64,000 nucleotides of DNA from Asanoa iriomotensis. GTDB lineage: Bacteria; Actinomycetota; Actinomycetes; Mycobacteriales; Micromonosporaceae. The stretch lies in contig NZ_BONC01000007.1 in assembly GCF_016862515.1 (NCBI RefSeq), positions 62,001 through 126,000 of the forward strand, in the 5' to 3' direction. The notes under the pieces were generated by a model. The model was not told the origin of the DNA and did no database searches. It saw only the letters and a list, made by a program, of their open reading frames with translations. The translations under genes and the position numbers were made by a program. This document shows positions 57,753 through 64,000 of this stretch, one piece after another. Each line of letters opens with the position of its first letter. Within the stretch, counting starts at the first letter, position 1.

Positions 57753-58823
57753 TCAGTCGCGCCAGTCCACAGCGGCAGAGATCTTGCCGATAATCGTGCG
57801 CCAGCCCAAACTTGCCGTTTGTGCCCCGATTTTCCGGAGTCGTCGCTTGGCCATGAAGCCGCCGATCCCGCCGCCGACCACGCCACGCAGCGCCTCGTCG
57901 AGGTCGTCGAGGCTGTTGCCGGGTGACAGCATGTCGAGCACCGAGGGCAGCCGCAACGCGTACGCCAGATCCCGCGCGACCTCGCCCGCCTCGATGATCA
58001 GCGGCGGGTCCCAGCTGTCGTGGCCGCCGCGCAGGTTCTCCACCACGAGGTCGAGCTCGTAGGAGTCCTCGTCGAGCGGAGCGACGTTGACCGGCTCGAT
58101 CCGCTCGGCCAGCGTGGCCCAGGTGTCGACCTGCGCGAGGTCGTGCGGCGCGCCCGAACGGATGAAGCTGACCAGGCCCTCGGCGCTGCGGAACAGGAGC
58201 AGCTTGCCGCGGTGCGTGAGGAAGACGGGGACCTCCTCGGCCGCTTCCTCTTCCTCTTCTTCTTCCTCTGCCTCGTCGGCGTCCGCCTCGTCCGCGGGCT
58301 CCTCGGCCTCGTCGCGGTCGGCGTCCTCGTCGTCCTCGTCGTCGTCCGCGCCGGCGCGGGCCTTGCGGCGCTCCTCGCGACCGGCCGCTTCGGACTGCTC
58401 GGCGAGTTCCTCGTCGGTGAAGAGGTCGGCGTCCTCGTCCTCCGCCTCGCGGGCGCGGGCGGCGAACAGGTCGTCGTCCTCGCGGTCGGAGGTGTCGGTG
58501 GGAGTCAGCTCATTGGACAGCCGGTATGCGCGAAGCGTGAACCCGGTGCCAGCGGGGAGCGCGACCTCGACCGGGTCGATCCGCAGCTCCTCCCAGAAGG
58601 CGCGCTGGTCGGCCGGGTCGACACCGGACTCGTCGTCGGAGTCGGTGTCCGGGTCGTCGTCGGAGGCCGCCTCGGCCGACTCCGCCGCCGCGGTCGCCTC
58701 AGCGGGCTCAGCCGCCTCAGCAGGCTCGGCTGCCTCGGCACCGGTCGTGGTCTCTTCGACCTCGGCCGCGGGCTCGTCCGAGGACGGCGACTTGGCCTTG
58801 GACCGGTTGGACTGGCGCGCCAC
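57753..58823 (-). CDS. Highly acidic actinobacterial protein of unknown function
   Basis: A 356-residue protein, about a third of it Asp/Glu in long runs (residues 15-75 and 150-205). Folded parts are AFWEELRIDPVEVALPAGTG near residue 80 and the C-terminal third (VFLTHRGKLLLFRSAEGL, then LPSVLDMLSPGNSLDDLDEA). Homologues are sometimes labelled primosomal or primase proteins, but no primase motif is present. The GTG has GGAGG 5 nt upstream. It is followed after 62 bp by the IS110-like gene, so the two are probably cotranscribed. Confidence 0.75.
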   Translation of the reverse strand: MARQSNRSKAKSPSSDEPAAEVEETTTGAEAAEPAEAAEPAEATAAAESAEAASDDDPDTDSDDESGVDPADQRAFWEELRIDPVEVALPAGTGFTLRAYRLSNELTPTDTSDREDDDLFAARAREAEDEDADLFTDEELAEQSEAAGREERRKARAGADDDEDDEDADRDEAEEPADEADADEAEEEEEEEEAAEEVPVFLTHRGKLLLFRSAEGLVSFIRSGAPHDLAQVDTWATLAERIEPVNVAPLDEDSYELDLVVENLRGGHDSWDPPLIIEAGEVARDLAYALRLPSVLDMLSPGNSLDDLDEALRGVVGGGIGGFMAKRRLRKIGAQTASLGWRTIIGKISAAVDWRD

Positions 58824-58866
58824 GCTGACCTCCGGGAGTGGTGTGTTTGGTGACCTCGCGCACGAA

Positions 58867-58958
58867 CACACTAGTGTGCGCCTGCGCCCGGCATCGACCG
58901 CACCCCGGGGGTGTGGGTTCCTGGCGTCGCGGGATCCTCACTAGTAGTCTTCCTACTT
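58867..58958. promoter_or_regulatory. Divergent promoter region with palindrome and PadR-type repeat
   Basis: CACACTAGTGTG at 58867-58878 is a perfect 12-bp palindrome. AGTAG-TCTTC-CTACT ends just before the padR ATG and covers TAGTCT, a possible -10, which fits autorepression by PadR. Confidence 0.4.
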
Positions 58959-59282
58959 ATGAAGGCGCAGGCGCTGCACGGGCATCTGGACGCGCTGCTG
59001 CTGTCGGTGCTCGAGGGCGGTCCGCTGCACGGTTACGCGGTCATCGAGGCGCTCAAGGCCCGCAGCGGCGGCTCGCTCAACCTGCCGACGGGCACGGTCT
59101 ATCCGGCGTTGCGCCGGCTCGAGCGGGCCGGTTTCGTCGACAGCACCTGGAGCACGGTCAACGGCCGCGAGCGGCGCACCTACGAGCTGACCAACTCGGG
59201 ACGCCGCGCGCTGGCCGGCGAGCGGGCCGACTGGACCGAGTTCAGCTCGACCGTCGGCCGTTTCCTCGGCGCGGAGTCATAG
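58959..59282 (+). CDS. PadR family transcriptional regulator
   Basis: A 107-residue winged-helix regulator: LHGHLDALLLSVLEGGPLHGYAVIEAL, then LPTGTVYPALRRLERAGFV and GRERRTYELTNSGRRAL. It has the short C-terminal dimer helix of the small PadR class. The convergent neighbour at 59297 is a membrane protein of the type often paired with such regulators. Confidence 0.94.
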   Translation: MKAQALHGHLDALLLSVLEGGPLHGYAVIEALKARSGGSLNLPTGTVYPALRRLERAGFVDSTWSTVNGRERRTYELTNSGRRALAGERADWTEFSSTVGRFLGAES

Positions 59283-59296
59283 GCCACCGGGAACGC

Positions 59297-60010
59297 TCAG
59301 GCCCGGGCCTCGCTCGGCTCCGGCCCGCCGCCTCGCGACAGAACCGCCACCCGCGTGGCTCCGAGTCCGGTGGCCGCCGCGCGGCCGATCCAGACGGCCG
59401 CGGCCGTCATCGCGATCCCGCCCACGATCATCGGGGGCCAGGTCCGCGCGGCCTCCCACATGCCGGCGGACCACCCGTAGAGCGCCATCCCGCTCGCCGC
59501 CTGCACGACGAGCACGCCGACCAGGGTGAGCTGCGCCCGGCGCAGGAGCCGCGGCGACACCGGGTGGCCGCGGCGGGTGGCCAGCCACAGCGACACGCTG
59601 CCCAGCAGGGCAGCCGCGATCGCCACCAGGCCCAGCCAGTCGACGCCCGCGGAGAGCACCAGGTAGCCCAGCGGCGGCTGCGGACCGGTCCACGGTGCGC
59701 CCTGCCACATGAGGTCACCGCAGACGGCCGAGACTGCGAAGACCAAAAGCACCCGGAGCACCAGCACCCGGGAGGCCGAGGCGGCCAGCTCCGCCTGGAA
59801 CGCCGGCGCCACCTCGTCGACGGCGCCGAACTCGTCGACCGCCTGGCGCGCGGCCACGGCCGGCGGCCGGCCGGCGTCGCACAGGTCGCGGACCGCGTCG
59901 TCGAGCCCGTCGCGGGCCTCGGTCAGCATCCGCCGCTTGAGCCCGCGGGGCCCGGACAGCGCGCGGTCGAGCCGCTGGATGTGCTGGTCGACGAGGCTGG
60001 CCGCGGGCAT
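59297..60010 (-). CDS. Membrane protein with N-terminal HAAS-like domain
   Basis: A 237-residue protein. The first 75 residues form a helical domain (RLDRALSGPRGLKRRMLTEA, then ARQAVDEFGAVDEVAPAFQ) like the HAAS/permease-prefix domains paired with PadR regulators, and four membrane segments follow. It probably senses or relays a membrane signal to PadR; the ligand is unknown. Confidence 0.82.
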   Translation of the reverse strand: MPAASLVDQHIQRLDRALSGPRGLKRRMLTEARDGLDDAVRDLCDAGRPPAVAARQAVDEFGAVDEVAPAFQAELAASASRVLVLRVLLVFAVSAVCGDLMWQGAPWTGPQPPLGYLVLSAGVDWLGLVAIAAALLGSVSLWLATRRGHPVSPRLLRRAQLTLVGVLVVQAASGMALYGWSAGMWEAARTWPPMIVGGIAMTAAAVWIGRAAATGLGATRVAVLSRGGGPEPSEARA

Positions 60011-60045
60011 GCCTACACCCTGCCATCCAGCCACCCCGGGAAACC

Positions 60046-61749
60046 TCAGGTGCCGGCCCCTAAGGACAGGTAGCCGCGCTCGTCTGATTCCTGGGTCTGC
60101 CACTGGTCGCGGTACCAGCCTGGACGGGCGACCAGGTCCGTGTGGCGGCCGCGGTCGAGCACCCGGCCCGCGTCGAGCACCAGGATCTCGTCGAACTCGG
60201 CGAGACCCCGCAGCCGGTGGGTGACCAGGACGAGCGCGCCGGGTGTGGCGGCCACCACGGAGGCCAGCACGGCGTCCGCGGCGCCCGGGTCGAGTCCCTC
60301 GGTCGGCTCGTCGAGCACGAGCACCTCGGGGCGTAGCAGCAGAGCCCGGGCCAGCAGCAGCCGTTGGCGCTGACCGCCGGAGAGCTGGCCGCCGTCCTCG
60401 CCGACCTCGGTGTCCCAGCCGGCGGGCTGGTCGTGCACCCAGTCGAGGAAGCCGGCCGGCCCGGCCGCGGCCGCCAGTTCCTCGTCGGTGGCGTCCGGGC
60501 GGGCCAGCAGCAGGTTGTCGCGGACCGGGGCGTGGAAGACGTGCGCGTCGGCGAACAGGCCGCCCACCCGGTGCGGGTCGCCGGCGCCGGTGACCTGGCC
60601 GGCGTCCGGCGCGACCGTGCCGGCCAGCACCGCGAGCAGCGTGCTCTTGCCGGCGCCGCTCGGGCCGACCACCGCGACCTTCCGGCCGGGCGGCAGCCGC
60701 AGCGTGACGCCGTCGAGCGCGGGCGCGGCACCCGCCCGGTAGGTGACCGACACGTGGTCGAGACCGGGCTCGCCGGCCGCGGGTGCCGGCTCCCGCGCAG
60801 GCTCGGCGTCGGTGAGCAGCGCCGCGACCCGGGCCAGGGCCGTGTCGAGCTGCGTGCGCTGCCGGGCCGCGCCGACCAGCGCCAGCGCCGACTCGACGGC
60901 CGCGATGGTGCCGACCGCCAACACGCCGACCAGGGTGCCCGAGGTGCCGGCGCGCAGCGCGGTCAGCACGACCACGGCCGCCGTGGCACCGGCGAGCAGC
61001 ACGCCGGCTCCGTCGACGGCCCAGCCCACGAGACCCAGGCGGCGTTCCAGCCGGGCCAGTTCGGCGGCCCGGCCGGCGGCCTTGGCGAGCGTGGCGTCGG
61101 TGGCGCCGAACGCGGCCAGGTCGGCCGCGCCGGCGGTCAGGTCGATCGCGTCGACCGCGAGCGCACCGCGCAGCGGCGCCACCCGGGCCGCCGTGCGCCG
61201 GGTCAGCGCCGAGGCCAGCGCGGGCAGCACGACGCCGGCGAGCAGCAGGCCGAGGGCCAGCGGCAGCGCGGCCGGCGGGCTGATCGCCGCGGCGCCGGCC
61301 ACCGCCAGCACCGCGACGAGCCCGGCGGCGGCGCCGGGCACGAGCACCCGCAGCAGCAGGTCCTGCACGGCGTCGACATCGGACACCAGCCGGCTGAGCG
61401 CGTCGCCGGAGCGGTCCGTCGCCCGGGCGGGGCGGTCGGCGAGCGTCGCGAAGATCCGCGCGCGTACCTCCGTGATGATCCGCAGAACGGCGTCGTGGCC
61501 GGCCAGGCGTTCGGTGTAGCGCAGCACGCCGCGGGCGATGGCCAGCGTGCGGACCGCCACGATGGCCACGGTCAGCGCGGCGACCGGCGGTTGCCCGGCG
61601 GCGGTGATCAGCAGCCAGGTCGCGGTCGCCATCAGCGCCAGCCCGGCCAGCTCGGTGCCGGCGGCCAGCAGCCCGGCGCCGACCAGCCGGCCGAGCCAGG
61701 GGCGGGCGACCCGCAGGACGGTGCGTTCGGCAGCGGTCACGTCAGCCAC
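60046..61749 (-). CDS. cydC: Thiol reductant ABC exporter subunit CydC
   Basis: A 567-residue fused permease-ATPase half-transporter exporting cysteine or glutathione-type thiols for cytochrome bd assembly. Six membrane segments over residues 15-280, then GPSGAGKST near 375, LSGGQRQRLLLARALL near 470 and VLVLDEPTEGLD. The start overlaps the cydD end by 8 bp; a GTG at 61740 is also possible. Confidence 0.93.
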   Translation of the reverse strand: MADVTAAERTVLRVARPWLGRLVGAGLLAAGTELAGLALMATATWLLITAAGQPPVAALTVAIVAVRTLAIARGVLRYTERLAGHDAVLRIITEVRARIFATLADRPARATDRSGDALSRLVSDVDAVQDLLLRVLVPGAAAGLVAVLAVAGAAAISPPAALPLALGLLLAGVVLPALASALTRRTAARVAPLRGALAVDAIDLTAGAADLAAFGATDATLAKAAGRAAELARLERRLGLVGWAVDGAGVLLAGATAAVVVLTALRAGTSGTLVGVLAVGTIAAVESALALVGAARQRTQLDTALARVAALLTDAEPAREPAPAAGEPGLDHVSVTYRAGAAPALDGVTLRLPPGRKVAVVGPSGAGKSTLLAVLAGTVAPDAGQVTGAGDPHRVGGLFADAHVFHAPVRDNLLLARPDATDEELAAAAGPAGFLDWVHDQPAGWDTEVGEDGGQLSGGQRQRLLLARALLLRPEVLVLDEPTEGLDPGAADAVLASVVAATPGALVLVTHRLRGLAEFDEILVLDAGRVLDRGRHTDLVARPGWYRDQWQTQESDERGYLSLGAGT

Positions 61750-63409
61750 CGACCCCGGTCGGCACGGGCCGCGCCAGCTCGGTCACCACGCCGTCGTCGA
61801 CCCGCAGCACCCGGTCGGCGACCGCGAGCAGGGCCGGCCGGTGTGCGACGAAGACGCCTGTGCGCCCGGCGAGCAGGCGCAGCGTCGCCTCGACCACGGC
61901 GCCCTCGGAGGCGGCGTCGAGCCGGGCGGTGGGTTCGTCGAGGAGCACGAGCGTCGCGTGTTCGCGGAGGAACGCGCGGGCCAGCGCGATCCGTTGCCGT
62001 TGTCCGCTGGACAGCCCGTAACCCCGCTCGCCGAGCATGGTCTCCCAGCCCTCGGGCAGGGCCTCGATCACCTCGTCGAGCGCCGCGGCCGACGCCGCCT
62101 TGTCGAGGTCGGTGTCGGCCGGCGCGCCGAGGCGGACGTTGTCGGCGACGGTGCCGGCGAACAGGTGGGCGCGCTGCGGCACCCAGGCGACCTCGCGGCG
62201 CCAGGCGGCGAGGTCGGCGGTGGCCAGGTCGACGCCGGAGACCCGCACCTGGCCGGCGGTCGGCGCGACGAAGCCGAGCAGGAGGGCGAGCAGCGTGCTC
62301 TTGCCGGCGCCGGACGGGCCGACGATCGCGACCCGCTCGCCGGGCTGGATGGTCAGGGACACATCGCGCAAGGCCGTCGTCCGGTCGTAGGCGACCGTCA
62401 CGCCGGACAGGACGATCGGCCCGGGCCGCGGGACCGCCGTGCCACCGGCCGCAGCCGCCGTGTCCGGCAGCGCCGAGAGCGCCTCGTCGAGGGCGGTCAG
62501 CCCCTCGAGGCTCGCGTGGAACTTGGTGCCGGCGGCCCGCAGCGGGAGGTACGCCTCCGGCGTCAGCAGCAGCACCAGCAATGCCACCTGCAGCGTGATC
62601 CCGCCGGAGAGCAGGCGCAGCCCGACCGGCACCGCGACCAGCGCCACGGAGATCGTCGCCACGAGCTCCAGCACGAGCGCCGACAGGAACGCGATCCGCA
62701 ACGTCTTCATCGTGGCCGCGCGGTGCGCGTCGGCCATCCGGCGCACCACGTCGACCTGGGCCCGGGCCCGACCGAACGAGCGCAGCGTCGGCAGCCCGCT
62801 CAGCATGTCGAGGAAGTGGCCGCCGAGCCGGGACAGCCGCCGCCACTGTCGCTCGGTGGCCGCCTGGGCCTGCCAGCCGACCAGCGCGCCGAAGATCGGG
62901 ATCAGCGGGATGGTCACCGCGACGATGACCGCGGAGGTCCAGTCGGCGAAGACCAGCCGGGACAGCACCGCGATCGGGATGGTGACGCCGAGCACGAGCT
63001 GAGGCAGGTAGCCGGTGAAGTACGCGTCGAGCCCGTCGAGCCCCCGGCCGGCCAGCGTGGCCAGCGAGCCGCCGCGCTGCCCGGCGAGCCAGGCGGGGTC
63101 GCGCCGGGTGACCGAGCCGAGCAGCTCGACCCGGAGCGCCTCCTTGACCGCGGCGGCGCTCCACGCGGTGACCGCGCCCTGCGCCCAGGCCAGCCCGGCG
63201 CGCGCCGCCACGAGGGCGACGAACAGGCCGAGCCCGGTGCGGTCGAGGCGGCCGCCGGCGGCCGCGGTGAGCACCGACGCGAGCGCGGTGGCCTGCAGCA
63301 CGACCACGACCGCGGTCGCCGTGCCGGTCAACCCGAGCACGGCGAAGCGGCGCCGGGTGGCAGGCACCCGGCGCATCAGCCGCGGGTCGAACGGTCGTCG
63401 GCGGCTCAC
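61742..63409 (-). CDS. cydD: Thiol reductant ABC exporter subunit CydD
   Basis: A 555-residue half-transporter that pairs with CydC. Six membrane segments, GPSGAGKST near residue 360 and LSSGQRQRIALARAFL near 460, followed by VLLDEPTARLD. The GTG at 63409 overlaps the cydB stop (GTGA), indicating coupling. The cydB-D-C order fits a cytochrome bd operon whose cydA should lie beyond the right edge. Confidence 0.93.
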   Translation of the reverse strand: MSRRRPFDPRLMRRVPATRRRFAVLGLTGTATAVVVVLQATALASVLTAAAGGRLDRTGLGLFVALVAARAGLAWAQGAVTAWSAAAVKEALRVELLGSVTRRDPAWLAGQRGGSLATLAGRGLDGLDAYFTGYLPQLVLGVTIPIAVLSRLVFADWTSAVIVAVTIPLIPIFGALVGWQAQAATERQWRRLSRLGGHFLDMLSGLPTLRSFGRARAQVDVVRRMADAHRAATMKTLRIAFLSALVLELVATISVALVAVPVGLRLLSGGITLQVALLVLLLTPEAYLPLRAAGTKFHASLEGLTALDEALSALPDTAAAAGGTAVPRPGPIVLSGVTVAYDRTTALRDVSLTIQPGERVAIVGPSGAGKSTLLALLLGFVAPTAGQVRVSGVDLATADLAAWRREVAWVPQRAHLFAGTVADNVRLGAPADTDLDKAASAAALDEVIEALPEGWETMLGERGYGLSSGQRQRIALARAFLREHATLVLLDEPTARLDAASEGAVVEATLRLLAGRTGVFVAHRPALLAVADRVLRVDDGVVTELARPVPTGVGG

Positions 63410-64000
63410 CAGTAAACCGGCGCCTTTCCGTCGACCCGGCCACGGAACACCCACCAGCACATCGCTTGGAAGCCTATAAGCACCGGAACGAACGGGACGG
63501 CCACCCAGCTGAGAAGCCGCAACGTCGATGGTGCCGCCGCGGCTTGCGGCACGGTCAGCGTCGCGGCCGGGTCGACCGTCGACACCAGCGCCGCCGGGTA
63601 GCGGCCGAGGCCGACCACCAGGACGGTCGCGACGAGCGCGAGAGAGCTGGCGGCGAACGCCCAGCCCGGGCGGCGGGCGGCGAACACCCGGGCCGCGAGC
63701 AGGGCCGACACCAGGAGCGCCAGGGGCGCGAGGGCCCGCCCGGTGACGGCGGCGCGGACGTCCTCGGACAGCAGGCCGAGCAGCGTGGCGAGGGCCACAG
63801 CGCCGAGTGCGACCGGCACGAGCCGCCGCACCAACCCGGCCCGGCGTGGGTCGACGGGCATGCGCAGGACCAGGAACGTGGCGCCGTGCAGTGCGACCAG
63901 GCTCACCAGTGTGATCGCGGTCGCGGCGACGAACGGCGTGGCCAGGTGGGCGATGCCGGCGACGTGCCCGTCCGCGTCCAGCGGGAGGCCCTGGAGCAGG
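63406..64000 (-). CDS. cydB: Cytochrome d ubiquinol oxidase subunit II, partial
   Basis: The C-terminal 197 codons of a membrane protein cut by the right edge. It has several membrane segments, with LGRYPAALVSTVDPAATLT and VPFVPVLIGFQAMCWWVFRGRV at the end, as in CydB. It is the quinol oxidase subunit of the low-oxygen terminal oxidase. Confidence 0.9.
   Translation of the reverse strand, partial: LLQGLPLDADGHVAGIAHLATPFVAATAITLVSLVALHGATFLVLRMPVDPRRAGLVRRLVPVALGAVALATLLGLLSEDVRAAVTGRALAPLALLVSALLAARVFAARRPGWAFAASSLALVATVLVVGLGRYPAALVSTVDPAATLTVPQAAAAPSTLRLLSWVAVPFVPVLIGFQAMCWWVFRGRVDGKAPVYW

Noticed and set aside
57753-58823. Primase or primosomal protein
   Set aside because: The acidic protein has no zinc-binding, Toprim or helicase motif; that label cannot be supported.

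Overview
This window reads as a chromosome segment of a high-GC actinobacterium. Codon third positions are almost all G or C, GTG and TTG starts are common, and the gene order is typical of actinobacterial housekeeping regions: PMT/rsmI divergent, metG-tatD-rsmA-ispE, tRNA-Gln-glmU-prs-rplY-pth. Protein features such as a conservon with a very long Pro/Gly-rich kinase tail and tandem DUF4383 proteins fit Micromonosporaceae best. That family assignment is inference.

Layout. 1-6546: cell-envelope and unknown genes, namely a partial polysaccharide deacetylase, a DapA-like lyase, a protein O-mannosyltransferase divergent from rsmI, and a membrane protein; a C-rich hairpin that may be a small RNA lies at 2281-2340. 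6673-15909: metG, tatD, rsmA, ispE, an ABC-F protein and two DUF4383 membrane proteins. 15965-17644: TetR regulator and fatty-acid desaturase with operator-like repeats. 17815-22007: tRNA-Gln, glmU, prs, rplY, pth. 22074-26710: sugar transferase, then cysQ-cysD-cysN for sulfate activation. 26717-33313: galK, a CorC-like CBS protein, an ECF sigma factor with a coupled Asp-box membrane protein, trpS, a BrkB-like membrane protein and a small unknown. 33393-37845: GH13 glucosidase with LacI regulator, then TetR with a divergent membrane protein.

38069-48025 is a coherent nucleoside uptake and salvage region: BMP lipoprotein, ATPase (apparently from a CTG codon), two permeases, cytidine deaminase, thymidine phosphorylase, and further on adenosine deaminase. 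48402-53601 is a complete conservon (sensor ATPase, Roadblock, DUF742, Ras-like GTPase). It faces a minus-strand set of a substrate-binding lipoprotein, a large protein and an acidic protein. The large protein appears to be an inactivated IS110-type transposase fold joined to a Pro-rich linker, and its C-terminal tail matches the tail of the conservon kinase block by block. This is the most unusual finding here. The window ends with PadR plus its membrane partner and the cydB-cydD-cydC genes, with cydB cut by the edge.

Regulation. At about ten genes a TANNNT hexamer lies 6-7 nt before the start codon, which suggests leaderless transcripts and resolves several start sites. Strong terminators follow prs, rplY, the small unknown gene at 33313, the TetR-linked membrane gene and the conservon.
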